Under the pieces are notes generated by a model, which was not told the origin of the DNA, did no database searches, and saw nothing but the letters and a program-made list of their open reading frames with translations. From contig NZ_CP028918.1 in NCBI RefSeq assembly GCF_003060865.1, positions 3,460,001 to 3,524,000 of the forward strand: a DNA stretch of 64,000 bases, in the 5' to 3' direction. Below, one piece after another: positions 1-8,122 of the stretch (the first letter of the stretch is position 1; each line of letters starts with the position of its first letter). The position numbers and the translations under genes are program-made. Source of the stretch: Gemmobacter aquarius. Its GTDB lineage: Bacteria > Pseudomonadota > Alphaproteobacteria > Rhodobacterales > Rhodobacteraceae.

Positions 1-105
1 GCCAGCGCCAACTTGGACAAAGTTTGCCTGCTCGTCGCCGGCAACAGTTCCCATGGTGTTGCCGCCCGCAGAACTGCGGACAGCGAAATCAATCGCTGCA
101 CTCAT
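1..105 (-). CDS. Partial N-terminus of an unrecognised protein
   Basis: A minus-strand frame opens with ATG at 105 and runs off the left edge after 35 codons without a stop. A plausible ribosome site (GGAG) lies about 10 bases upstream of the ATG. The visible residues are small and polar (MSAAIDFAVRSS, then glycine- and alanine-rich) with no membrane segment or signal peptide. I do not recognise the family. The orientation matches the ABC operon at 298-6379, but the spacing and palindrome between them suggest a separate unit. It may not be a gene. Confidence 0.35.
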   Translation of the reverse strand, partial: MSAAIDFAVRSSAGGNTMGTVAGDEQANFVQVGAG

Positions 106-253
106 TACCATCACTCCGCCTCAAGCCCGGCCATTCACGTGGCTAGGAACATTATTGGTCAGTCATACGCCGACCTATTGATGCCACAATTAACCCGCTT
201 TTTGCCGCAATTCCAGACAAATCGCGCAATGGTAGTGAATTATGCGAACCTGC

Positions 254-269
254 ATGCCACATGTGGCAT
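254..269. repeat. 16-bp perfect palindrome
   Basis: ATGCCACATGTGGCAT is a perfect palindrome in the 192-bp gap between the partial gene and the end of the ABC operon. No T-run follows on either strand, so it looks more like an operator than a terminator. A half copy (GATGCCAC) occurs near 179-186. The rest of the gap shows nothing I can name. Confidence 0.4.
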
Positions 270-297
270 CAATCTCACGCTGTCCTGTCAGGTCTAC

Positions 298-1305
298 CTA
301 GCGAAGCCGTTGGCCATTCTTGCCAAAATGGAACGCGCGCTCGGCATCCAGAGACAGCCAGGCATCCGCATCGACGGCATAGTCATGCTCGCCGAACAAC
401 CGCACCGTTAAAAGCCCGTGGACCTCGGAACGGACATAGACGAGCGTTTCGCCGCCCAGCTTTTCAACATGGCTGATCCTGCCGTAAATCGCGCCGCTGC
501 CCGCCGAAATGACCAGGTGTTCGGGCCGGATGCCGACCGTCTCACCCTGCATATCAATGGCGCCCGCTTTCAGAAAATTCATCTGTGGGCTGCCGATGAA
601 CCCAGCCACGAATGTGTTGGCAGGGTTGTTATATAATTCCATCGGCGCGCCGACCTGTTCGACCTTTCCCGCCCGCAATACCACGATCTTGTCGGCCAGC
701 GTCATCGCTTCGACCTGATCGTGGGTCACATACACCATCGTAGCACCCAGTTCGCGGTGCAGTCGCGCGATCTCTATCCGCGTCGCCACCCGTAACGCGG
801 CGTCAAGGTTCGATAAAGGCTCGTCGAACAGGAACAGCTTCGGCGTCCGCACGATGGCCCGCCCTATTGCCACCCGCTGCCGCTGCCCACCCGACAGTTC
901 CGCAGGCCGCCGTTCGAGATAGTCACCCAAGGCAAGCATATCCGACGCTACCGAAATCGACTTCTCGATCTTGGCCTTGGGTTCACCTGCCTGCTTCAAG
1001 GCCAGGCCCATGTTATCGCGCACCGTCAGGTGCGGGTATAAAGCATAAGTCTGGAACACCATTGCGATCTCGCGCTTGGCAGGGGCCACATCGTTGATCC
1101 GCACCCCATCGAGCATCACATCGCCGCCAGACACATCCTCAAGCCCCGCGATCATCCGTAACAGGGTAGATTTGCCGCAGCCCGAAGGCCCGACGAAGAC
1201 GCAGAACTCGCCCTCTTCGACCGTCAGATCGACGCCCTTGATCACCGCGGTCTTGCCATAGGCCTTGGCGACCCCGCGCAATTCCAGCGTGCCAACACCC
1301 CTCAC
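298..1305 (-). CDS. Sugar ABC transporter ATPase (MalK/UgpC family)
   Basis: This is the ATP-hydrolysing subunit of a CUT1-type carbohydrate importer, working on the cytoplasmic face with the two permeases encoded upstream. Walker A (GPSGCGKST) is at residues 39-47, the signature LSGGQRQR near 139, Walker B (LFLFDEP) near 158, and a switch histidine follows in VYVTHD. A TOBE-like domain with the IGIRPEH-type motif (VGIRPEH) makes up the C-terminal third. The length of 335 aa is slightly short for MalK/UgpC. The GTG start at 1305 overlaps the preceding gene's stop by 4 bases (GTGA), supporting translational coupling. It is the last gene of the murQ operon. Confidence 0.93.
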   Translation of the reverse strand: MRGVGTLELRGVAKAYGKTAVIKGVDLTVEEGEFCVFVGPSGCGKSTLLRMIAGLEDVSGGDVMLDGVRINDVAPAKREIAMVFQTYALYPHLTVRDNMGLALKQAGEPKAKIEKSISVASDMLALGDYLERRPAELSGGQRQRVAIGRAIVRTPKLFLFDEPLSNLDAALRVATRIEIARLHRELGATMVYVTHDQVEAMTLADKIVVLRAGKVEQVGAPMELYNNPANTFVAGFIGSPQMNFLKAGAIDMQGETVGIRPEHLVISAGSGAIYGRISHVEKLGGETLVYVRSEVHGLLTVRLFGEHDYAVDADAWLSLDAERAFHFGKNGQRLR

Positions 1306-2342
1306 AGCTTCACCGTCCCGAACTTGACCGGCTCACCCGACCGCACGCTCTCATCCGCCGCGAGGCAGATCGCCAGCGACTGCACCGCATCTTCCATATG
1401 CCGCGTCAAATCCAACCCCTCGTTGATCGCCCGCGCAACGAATGCCTGCTCGCGGTCGCACAATTCCTGATGTCCCGGTTCGTCCGCCATGCTCAGATCT
1501 TCATGACCACGTCCAACCCGGTGCACCCGAAGCAAACTGGTTTTGGTATGCGTGTCGATGTCATCCGACCGCGCACTTTCCGGCATCCGGATCGAAACCG
1601 CCCCGTTCGGGCTGACCACATCCTTCACGAAAAATGCCGTGTCGCTCATCATCGGACCCCAGCCCGCCTCATACCAGCCAAGGCTGCCGTCTTCGAACAG
1701 CACCTGAAAATGCCCGTAGTTGTACATGTCCGGCGCGATTTCGTTCGACAGACGCAGCCCCATACCCCGCACTTCCACGGGCTTGGCATCGGTGATTTGG
1801 CACATGACATCCACATAATGCACCCCGCAATCCACGATGGGGGGCGTGGTCTGCATCAGCGCCTTGTGCACCTCCCACGTCGGCCCGCCCGACTGCTGGT
1901 TCAGGTTCAGGCGGAACACATAAGGCCCGCCAAGCGCCCGCGCCTCCTCGATCAACCTAATCCAGGATGGATGGTGCCGCAGGATGTATCCCACCACCAC
2001 CTTCCGTCCCGTCCTTACCGCACAGTCCCGCACCCGCCGCGCATCTGCCACCGTCGTAGCCAACGGTTTCTCCACGAAGACATGCGCCCCCGCCTCCATC
2101 GCGGCACAGGCATAATCGGCATGAGTGTCCGAATACGTTGCCACACAAACAAGATCAGGCTTCAACCGGCCCAAAGCCTCGGAATAATCCGCACTCAACA
2201 GGTAGCCCTGCAACTCTGCAGGCAAATCCACGGCCGAGCGGTTCACCAGCCCCACAATCTGAAACGCCGGATCCTTATGGTAAGCCAAGGCATGGCTCCG
2301 CCCCATATTCCCCAGACCAGCCACCAGCACCCGAATGGTCAT
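1302..2342 (-). CDS. Gfo/Idh/MocA-family oxidoreductase
   Basis: An NAD(P)-dependent sugar oxidoreductase of 346 aa. The N-terminal Rossmann motif VLVAGLGNMGRSH and the family's EKPLA motif (about residue 90) are visible, followed by the C-terminal alpha/beta domain. The substrate cannot be read from sequence; members act on inositols, glucose derivatives and amino sugars. Its place between the permease and ATPase genes suggests it oxidises the imported sugar or a derivative. The ATG at 2342 overlaps the permease stop (ATGA). The frame stays open to 2537, but that extension runs through the permease gene and lacks homology. Confidence 0.85.
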   Translation of the reverse strand: MTIRVLVAGLGNMGRSHALAYHKDPAFQIVGLVNRSAVDLPAELQGYLLSADYSEALGRLKPDLVCVATYSDTHADYACAAMEAGAHVFVEKPLATTVADARRVRDCAVRTGRKVVVGYILRHHPSWIRLIEEARALGGPYVFRLNLNQQSGGPTWEVHKALMQTTPPIVDCGVHYVDVMCQITDAKPVEVRGMGLRLSNEIAPDMYNYGHFQVLFEDGSLGWYEAGWGPMMSDTAFFVKDVVSPNGAVSIRMPESARSDDIDTHTKTSLLRVHRVGRGHEDLSMADEPGHQELCDREQAFVARAINEGLDLTRHMEDAVQSLAICLAADESVRSGEPVKFGTVKL

Positions 2343-3178
2343 TTCACCGCCCCCGCAGTAATGCCGCGGATCAACTGCCGCGAAAACACCAGATACAGCA
2401 CCAGCACCGGCACGATCGCCAAGGACAGCGCGGCCAGCACCGCGTTCCAGTTTGTCACGAATTGGCCGATGAACACCTGGCTGCCGAGCGTGATCGTCTT
2501 CACCTCTTCGGCCGGTGCAAGGATCAGCGGAAACCAAAGATCGTTCCAGATCGGGATCATGGTAAACACCGCCACTGTCGCCATCGCGGGCCGTACAAGC
2601 GGCAAGACCAGACGAAAGAAGATCCGATACTCCGACAACCCGTCGATCCGTCCCGCGTTCTTCAGATCATCCGAAACTCCCTTCATGAACTCGGACAGGA
2701 TGAACACCGCCAGTGGTAAACCCTGCGCCGTATAGACCAGCACCAGCGCGGTCAGAGTATTCACCAACCCTCCGGCCACCATTATCTGCAAGATCGCCAC
2801 TGTCCCAAGCCGGATCGGGATCATGATGCCCAGCGCCAGATACAACCCCATCAGCGTATTGCCCTTGAACCGGTATTCCGACAGCGCAAATGCCGCCATC
2901 GCACCGAACAGCAGCACGAAGAACAGCGAAAACACCGTCACGGTCATGGAGTTTAGGAAATACTGGAAGAAATCTCCCTGCTTGAGCACCGTCGTATAAC
3001 CGATCAGGTCGAAATGCTCGGGCCACGGCAGCGCCAGCGGGTCCGCGAATATCGCCCTCCGGCTTTTGAAGCTGTTCACCACGATCACAAAGACCGGAAA
3101 CAGCGCGATCAGGGTATAGGCGATCAGTACCGCATGCGCCGCGATGCTACGCCCGACATTGCTCCGCACCACCGACAT
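2339..3178 (-). CDS. Sugar ABC transporter permease (MalG-like)
   Basis: An inner-membrane permease of 279 aa with about six hydrophobic segments, the first at residues 13-36 after a short cytoplasmic leader. The coupling-loop (EAA) region is visible as DDLKNAGRIDGLSEYRIF near residues 170-190, the site that contacts the ATPase. The family's usual length is about 275-280 aa. It starts 9 bases after the stop of the partner permease gene, so both halves of the membrane channel are co-translated. The ATPase and the binding protein belong to the same operon. Confidence 0.92.
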   Translation of the reverse strand: MSVVRSNVGRSIAAHAVLIAYTLIALFPVFVIVVNSFKSRRAIFADPLALPWPEHFDLIGYTTVLKQGDFFQYFLNSMTVTVFSLFFVLLFGAMAAFALSEYRFKGNTLMGLYLALGIMIPIRLGTVAILQIMVAGGLVNTLTALVLVYTAQGLPLAVFILSEFMKGVSDDLKNAGRIDGLSEYRIFFRLVLPLVRPAMATVAVFTMIPIWNDLWFPLILAPAEEVKTITLGSQVFIGQFVTNWNAVLAALSLAIVPVLVLYLVFSRQLIRGITAGAVK

Positions 3179-3187
3179 CCCGCCCCC

Positions 3188-4105
3188 TCAGAACTGATAC
3201 CGACGCAACCGCGTCTGGATACCAAACAGATAAACACAAACGCCCAAGAGGATGATGCCGAACATCGCGGTCGCAATCGCCGACCCCATGTAAGGATCGC
3301 CCAGTTGCAACTGGAAACCAAAGAAGGTGCGGTAAAGGAATGTCCCCAGAATATCCGTACTGAAATCAGGCCCCGCCAGCGCGCCTTGCGCCACATAGAT
3401 CAGATCGAATGCGTTGAAGTTGCCCACGAAGGTCAGAATCGAGATGATCCCGATACTCGGCAAGATCAGCGGCAGTTTGATCTTCCAGAACTGGCTCCAG
3501 CCTGTCACGCCGTCCATCTCGGCCGCCTCGATGACATCGTCCGGTATCGACAGCAAAGCGGCATAGATCAGCATCATGGGTATGCCCACGAACTGCCACA
3601 CCGACACCAACGCCAGCGTGGTCAGCGCATATTCGGCCTTCCCCAGCCACGGCGCGAACAGGCTTTTCAACCCCACCATATCGAGCATCCCCGGTGCAAT
3701 CCCCCAGATCGGCGAAAAGATCAGCTTCCACACGAAGCCCACGATCACGAAGGACAATATGGTCGGAATGAAGATCGCCGTTCGGTAAAATGCCGCCATC
3801 CGCAGCTTTGGGCTAGACAGCAAAGCCGCCAGCAAAATCCCGATGGGGTTCTGCACCAGCATGTGAATGACGAAAAACCAGAAGTTATTGCCCAAGGCGT
3901 TCCAGAACGCATCCGACCAGCGCCGATCACCGAACAGCGTGGCGAAGTTCGCCAGGCCCACGAAAACGCGGCTATCCGCCGACTCGTTGTAAAGCGAAAG
4001 GTTCAGCGTCCCGAACAAGGGGATGATCATGATCGCGGTATAGACCAGTAGCGCAGGCGCCAGAAACACCGCGATATGCCAGCGCACGGGCTTGCCCCTC
4101 GCCAT
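3188..4105 (-). CDS. Sugar ABC transporter permease (MalF/UgpA-like)
   Basis: The second inner-membrane permease of the importer, 305 aa. The N-terminal segment (about 11-33) is a clear membrane helix. A long periplasmic loop follows, then five further hydrophobic segments. The EAA loop reads DDVIEAAEMDGVTGWSQF near residues 190-207. It lies 82 bases downstream of the binding-protein gene, with a strong hairpin in between, the usual arrangement when binding protein must be made in excess over permease. Confidence 0.92.
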   Translation of the reverse strand: MARGKPVRWHIAVFLAPALLVYTAIMIIPLFGTLNLSLYNESADSRVFVGLANFATLFGDRRWSDAFWNALGNNFWFFVIHMLVQNPIGILLAALLSSPKLRMAAFYRTAIFIPTILSFVIVGFVWKLIFSPIWGIAPGMLDMVGLKSLFAPWLGKAEYALTTLALVSVWQFVGIPMMLIYAALLSIPDDVIEAAEMDGVTGWSQFWKIKLPLILPSIGIISILTFVGNFNAFDLIYVAQGALAGPDFSTDILGTFLYRTFFGFQLQLGDPYMGSAIATAMFGIILLGVCVYLFGIQTRLRRYQF

Positions 4106-4146
4106 GCCGAACCCTCATTTTCTGTCTGGAATTATCCTGCGGGGGT

Positions 4147-4170
4147 CCGGGGGGCGGCATACGCCCCCGG
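4147..4170 (-). other. Intercistronic hairpin between binding-protein and permease genes
   Basis: A G/C-only stem (CCGGGGGGCG against CGCCCCCGG, one bulged G, tetraloop GCAT) lies just downstream of the binding-protein stop. No T-run follows on the minus strand. It is likely an mRNA-stabilising or attenuating element that gives more binding protein than permease; this role is inferred from comparable mal/ugp operons. Confidence 0.6.
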
Positions 4171-4187
4171 CCTTGGTCTCTAAAGCC

Positions 4188-5438
4188 TCAATTGGCAGGC
4201 TTGTACCAGCTGTCCAGCCCCTCTTGCAGGCGCTTGCCAGCATCCGCAGCGGTTTCCGTGCCCTTGATCACGTTCGCTGACGCATTCCACGTCTCGTTTT
4301 CAAGGTTCGGCGTTCCGCGCGACAGGATCTGATAGGTGGAACGGATCGTCGATTTGCACTTGTCACGCCACGACACGAACTCCTGCGCCAATGGGTCCGT
4401 CATCTTTACTGGGGTCGAGTTCAGCGAGAAGAACCCCGGCAAGCTGTTAGCGTAAAGATCTGCGAACTCCGACGATCCGACCCACTCGAGGAAGGTCTTG
4501 GCCTCATCCGGATGCGCCGACTTGGCGTTCATGCCCATCGCGATATCGGTATGGTCGCTGATGTAGCACTCGTCACCCGCAGTCACGACCGGCGGCGGGA
4601 AAGCACCCATCTTGAATTGAGCCTGCGTGTTGAAACCTGCAATCTCCCACGAGCCGGCCGGATAGATCGCGGCACGGCCCAGCGTGAACAGGTTCTGGCT
4701 GTCCGGATAGGTCTGGGCCTCGAACCCGTCACCTAGATAATCCTTCCACCGCGCCAACTGCTCATACGGAGCAACCCAAGCCGGATCAGTCAGCTTTTGC
4801 TCACCCTTGATCAGCGCCAGACGCCCCTCTTCGCCCTTCCAGTAGTTCGGCCCGATGTTGTTGTAACCCATCGTTGCAGCTTCCCACTGGTCGTTGGTGC
4901 CCATCGCCATCGGGATGTAGGTGCCATCGGCCTTGATCTTATCGAGCGCAGCAAAGAATTCGTCCACGGTCGTCGGCACGGCAATGCCCAGCGCGTCGAA
5001 AGCGTCCTTATTGTAGATGAAGCCGTGGATCACCGATGCCATCGGCATGCAGAAAGTCGCCGCGCCATCATCCGTCTGCCATGCCGACTTGGCCACCGGC
5101 GAGAAGTTAGCCATCGCGCCCAGACCCGACAGGTCCGCCAGATTGCCTTGGTTGTAAAGCTCCAGTGACGCATCGAATGGGCGGCAGGTGATCAGATCGC
5201 CCGCCGAACCGGCTTGCAACTTCGAGTTCAGCGCCGCGTTGTATTCCGCCGGAGCGGTCGGCGCGAAGACAATCTTGATCCCCGGATGCGCGGCCTCGAA
5301 GGCCGGAATCAGCTTGTCCTGCCAGATGGTCAAATCGTCGTTTCGCCAGCTTTCGATGGTCAGCGTCACATCCTCGGCCTGCGCCGCTCCGGCCAGCAGG
5401 GTTGTCGTCAGCAGGACAAGGCGAAAACTTTTCTTCAT
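4188..5438 (-). CDS. Sugar ABC transporter substrate-binding protein
   Basis: A periplasmic sugar-binding protein of 416 aa, family 1 (MalE-like). A signal peptide is visible: MKK, a hydrophobic core, then AAQA before EDVTL (cleavage near residue 21). Sugar-binding aromatic residues occur throughout, including a region with WKGEEGR near residue 200. The gene lies 47 bases downstream of murQ and has a good ribosome site (GGGAG). With murQ and the nag genes beside it, an amino sugar such as GlcNAc, MurNAc or a chitin/peptidoglycan disaccharide is the likely ligand. That ligand is inferred from context. Confidence 0.88.
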   Translation of the reverse strand: MKKSFRLVLLTTTLLAGAAQAEDVTLTIESWRNDDLTIWQDKLIPAFEAAHPGIKIVFAPTAPAEYNAALNSKLQAGSAGDLITCRPFDASLELYNQGNLADLSGLGAMANFSPVAKSAWQTDDGAATFCMPMASVIHGFIYNKDAFDALGIAVPTTVDEFFAALDKIKADGTYIPMAMGTNDQWEAATMGYNNIGPNYWKGEEGRLALIKGEQKLTDPAWVAPYEQLARWKDYLGDGFEAQTYPDSQNLFTLGRAAIYPAGSWEIAGFNTQAQFKMGAFPPPVVTAGDECYISDHTDIAMGMNAKSAHPDEAKTFLEWVGSSEFADLYANSLPGFFSLNSTPVKMTDPLAQEFVSWRDKCKSTIRSTYQILSRGTPNLENETWNASANVIKGTETAADAGKRLQEGLDSWYKPAN

Positions 5439-5485
5439 TGGTCGTCTCCCGGTTGGTTATTCGTTTTCTTATCGTTTTTCAGTTC

Positions 5486-6379
5486 TTATCGTTTCAGTCT
5501 GGCCAGGGCGGGGCCAAGATGCCCGCCGCTTGCCGCTAAGGTCGCTGTCGCCGCCTCGGGCGTTTCCCCTGCGGCTATCAGCACGGCGGGTTTCACCGCC
5601 CCTCCCGTTCGGGCCAGCGCTGCGCGCGCCGCCTCGATCCCCTGCCCCGACAGGTCCGACACGATCCGCGCCGCGCGCCCCGTCAGCTTTGCATTGTCCG
5701 CTACCACATTGACCATATAGCCATCATGCACATGGCCAAGCCTTATTCCTACCAAAACCGACAGCATGTTCAGCGCCGCCTTCTGCGCCGTTGCTGCCCC
5801 CATGCGGGTCGAACCGTTCACCACTTCCGGCCCCGTCTCGATGCAGACCCGAATGTCCGAAACGGCCAGCAAGGGCGAGTCCGGCACATTGGCGAACCCC
5901 GCCACAACCACCCCCGCCTTGCGCGCCAGATCGGCGATCACCAGCGTGTAGGGCGTGGTCCCCGATGCCGACAGGCACAGCACCACATCCCCCGCATTGA
6001 AACCCGCAGCAACGAAATCCGCCTCCGCTAGCGCCGGATCATCCTCGACCCCGCCCGTCATGTGCAACAGCGCGGCCGTCCCGCCCGCAAACAGTATCGG
6101 AGTTTGCACGGGCGGAATTCCGAATGTCCCCGCGAGTTCGAGACAATCCGCCAGCGCCATAAGGCCCGACGAACCGGCCCCCGCGTAGCCCATCTTGCCG
6201 CCCCGCGCCAAAGCCGCTGCACCTGCCTCGGCAGCCTCGGCAATCGACCCGAAAGCCCCGCGCACCTGCGAAATCGCTGCAATCTGGGCATCAAGCAACT
6301 GCCCAAGCGCCATCGCAGCGGGCTGTGCATGCAGTCCGGCAGAATGGGGATGCCTCGCCTCGGTCGCGCGTTCGGCCAT
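5486..6379 (-). CDS. murQ: N-acetylmuramic acid 6-phosphate etherase
   Basis: MurQ cleaves the lactyl ether of MurNAc-6-phosphate, giving GlcNAc-6-phosphate and D-lactate in peptidoglycan sugar recycling. The 297-aa length matches the family. A SIS fold is present, with the YAGAGSSGLMALAD sugar-phosphate loop followed by TFGIPP, as in known MurQ proteins, and the STRMGAATAQKAALN segment near residue 200. The ATG at 6379 is preceded by GGAGG. It is the first gene of the leftward operon and feeds NagB-II and NagA encoded on the other side of the shared promoter region. Confidence 0.92.
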   Translation of the reverse strand: MAERATEARHPHSAGLHAQPAAMALGQLLDAQIAAISQVRGAFGSIAEAAEAGAAALARGGKMGYAGAGSSGLMALADCLELAGTFGIPPVQTPILFAGGTAALLHMTGGVEDDPALAEADFVAAGFNAGDVVLCLSASGTTPYTLVIADLARKAGVVVAGFANVPDSPLLAVSDIRVCIETGPEVVNGSTRMGAATAQKAALNMLSVLVGIRLGHVHDGYMVNVVADNAKLTGRAARIVSDLSGQGIEAARAALARTGGAVKPAVLIAAGETPEAATATLAASGGHLGPALARLKR

Positions 6380-6402
6380 GTGATTCCTCCGCTTCCTTCG
6401 AC

Positions 6403-6422
6403 AATGCCAAAATAATACCAAT
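6403..6422 (-). promoter_or_regulatory. Left copy of mirrored 20-bp operator-like motif
   Basis: Read on the minus strand the motif is ATTGGTATTATTTTGGCATT. It matches the right copy at 6492-6511 at 16 of 20 positions. It ends 24 bases before the murQ start. Each copy itself contains two TTGGYAT units one helical turn (11 bp) apart. The likely binder is the GntR regulator encoded at 7358 (inference). Confidence 0.6.
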
Positions 6423-6491
6423 TGTAAAGCATCATGTTCTTTACCGCCCACAGCATGCAATTAAAGGCTCGCTTCGTTAAACTTCTTCCCA

Positions 6492-6511
6492 TTTGGTATT
6501 GTTTTGGTATC
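6492..6511 (+). promoter_or_regulatory. Right copy of mirrored 20-bp operator-like motif
   Basis: TTTGGTATTGTTTTGGTATC lies 23 bases before the kinase start, mirroring the left copy's distance to murQ. The two copies flank the AT-rich centre that must hold both divergent promoters. Repression of both operons by one regulator is the simplest reading. Confidence 0.6.
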
Positions 6512-6533
6512 TTTACTCTGTGGAGGATTCGGA

Positions 6534-7358
6534 ATGGCGCTTTATCTGGGGATCGATGGGGGCGGCACGGGCTGCCGCGCCGCCGTGGCCGATGCGTCGG
6601 GCCGCATCCTCGGCCTCGGTCAAGCTGGCCCCGCCAACATCGCCTCCGACCCCGACAGTGCCGCAGCCAATATCCTGCAAGCCTTGGACATTGCCTTGAA
6701 GGCCGCCGGCGGTGGCACCATTCACGCCGCAGGCCTCGGCCTTGCGGGCGCTAACGCGGCAGGCGCACCCGACCGCCTTCGCGCTGCCCTTCCCTTCGAA
6801 CACGTTGCCATCGTCACGGACGCCATTACCGCCATAAAGGGCGCGCTCGGTCCCGACGACGGTATCGTCGCCGCCCTCGGCACCGGTTCGGTATTTGCCT
6901 CGCAGATCGGTGGCACCATCCGGCAGATCGGCGGCCGCGGCCTTGTTCTGGGTGACGAAGCCAGCGGCGCATGGATCGGCCGCGCCCTGCTCGCGCAGAC
7001 CCTCCGCGCCGTTGACGGCTTCACGCACTTCACGCCCCTTCTGCAAGGGGTCTTGCAAGAACACGGCTCGCCTGACGCCATCGTCGCCCGCTCTCTGACA
7101 TCGCGCCCTGCCGATTTCGCAACGCTTGCCCCCCGTGTAGCAAAGTCATCCGACCCCGCCGCCGCCGCAATCATGGCGCAGGCGACGAAAGACACGGCCG
7201 AAGCCATCGCTCTCCTCCAGCCCTTCAACTCCCTTCCCGTCACCTTCCTCGGCGGCCTCGGTCCGGCCTTCGCGGCCCGCCTGCACCACCTCGCGCAGCG
7301 CCCCGCCAAAGGCACAGCTCTGGACGGCGCGCTTCTCCTCGCACGGCAGGCCGCGTGA
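6534..7358 (+). CDS. nagK: N-acetylglucosamine kinase (BadF/BadG family)
   Basis: A cytoplasmic ASKHA-fold sugar kinase of 274 aa that probably phosphorylates imported GlcNAc (and perhaps MurNAc) to the 6-phosphate. The phosphate-1 loop (LGIDGGGTGCRA) is at the N-terminus, the phosphate-2 region (ALGTGS) near residue 118, and an adenosine loop (FLGGLGPAF) is near the C-terminus. I chose the ATG at 6534, 8 bases after GGAGG; an earlier in-frame ATG at 6504 lies in the operator region. Because import is by an ABC system rather than a phosphotransferase, a kinase is needed here. MurK-type dual specificity is possible. Confidence 0.85.
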   Translation: MALYLGIDGGGTGCRAAVADASGRILGLGQAGPANIASDPDSAAANILQALDIALKAAGGGTIHAAGLGLAGANAAGAPDRLRAALPFEHVAIVTDAITAIKGALGPDDGIVAALGTGSVFASQIGGTIRQIGGRGLVLGDEASGAWIGRALLAQTLRAVDGFTHFTPLLQGVLQEHGSPDAIVARSLTSRPADFATLAPRVAKSSDPAAAAIMAQATKDTAEAIALLQPFNSLPVTFLGGLGPAFAARLHHLAQRPAKGTALDGALLLARQAA

Positions 7359-8122
7359 TGGACCAGATCTTCTCGCCCGAGGGTTTCGACCAGACTGGCG
7401 CGGGCCCGCTTTACCTACAACTACAGCGTCGCATCTCTGACGCCATCGCCACAGGCCGGCTGCAACCAGGCGATAGCCTTCCGCCCGAGCGCGACATGGC
7501 CGCCCTCACCGGCCTTTCGCGCGTGACCATCAGGAAAGCGGTCGAGGGCCTCGTCGCCTCGGGACATCTGATCCAGCGGCGTGGTTCGGGCACCTTCGTC
7601 GCACCAAAGGTCGAACGCCTCGAACAGGCGCTCAGCCTTCTCACCTCGTTCACCGAAGACATGGCACGCCGTGGCAAATCGGCGGAATCGACGTGGATTT
7701 CCCGCGCTGTCCACAGCCCTTCGCCCGAAGAGGTCATGGCGCTTGGTCTGGCGGCCAATGCCCGCGTCGCACGGCTGGAACGTGTTCGCCGGTCTGACGG
7801 CATACCCCTCGCTATCGAACGTGCTTCGATTTCATCGGCATTCTTGCCCGATCCGGAAACAGTCACCGGCTCGCTCTATGCGGTGCTGGAAGCAAACCAA
7901 TGCCGTCCCGTCCGCGCCGTGCAGCGGATTTCCGCTGCCAACCTTGGCCCCCATGACGCGGGGCTTCTGAACGTAGCGGTCGGAGCGGCCGGCCTGCGTA
8001 TCGAACGCATCGGCTATTTGCCCGATGGTCGCGTGGTCGAATACACCCGCTCGCTCTATCGTGGCGATGCCTATGATTTCGCCGTCGAACTGAAACTCGA
8101 TCCCGAAAGGACGTCCCGATGA
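7358..8122 (+). CDS. GntR-family regulator with UTRA domain (HutC subfamily)
   Basis: A transcription factor of 254 aa. Residues about 14-75 form the GntR winged helix (LYLQLQRRISDAIATGRLQ, then SRVTIRKAVEGL recognition helix). Residues about 90-250 form a UTRA effector domain of the kind that binds sugar phosphates (compare NagR/DasR, which bind GlcN-6-P or GlcNAc-6-P). The ATG at 7358 overlaps the kinase stop (TGATG); a GTG at 7355 would add one residue. It sits inside the operon it probably represses, with the mirrored motifs at 6403 and 6492 as candidate operators. Confidence 0.88.
   Translation: MDQIFSPEGFDQTGAGPLYLQLQRRISDAIATGRLQPGDSLPPERDMAALTGLSRVTIRKAVEGLVASGHLIQRRGSGTFVAPKVERLEQALSLLTSFTEDMARRGKSAESTWISRAVHSPSPEEVMALGLAANARVARLERVRRSDGIPLAIERASISSAFLPDPETVTGSLYAVLEANQCRPVRAVQRISAANLGPHDAGLLNVAVGAAGLRIERIGYLPDGRVVEYTRSLYRGDAYDFAVELKLDPERTSR

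Noticed and set aside
1398..2735. Open frame of 445 codons opposite the oxidoreductase and permease genes
   Set aside because: Antisense to two recognised genes and rich in His, Pro and Arg, as expected for a shadow.
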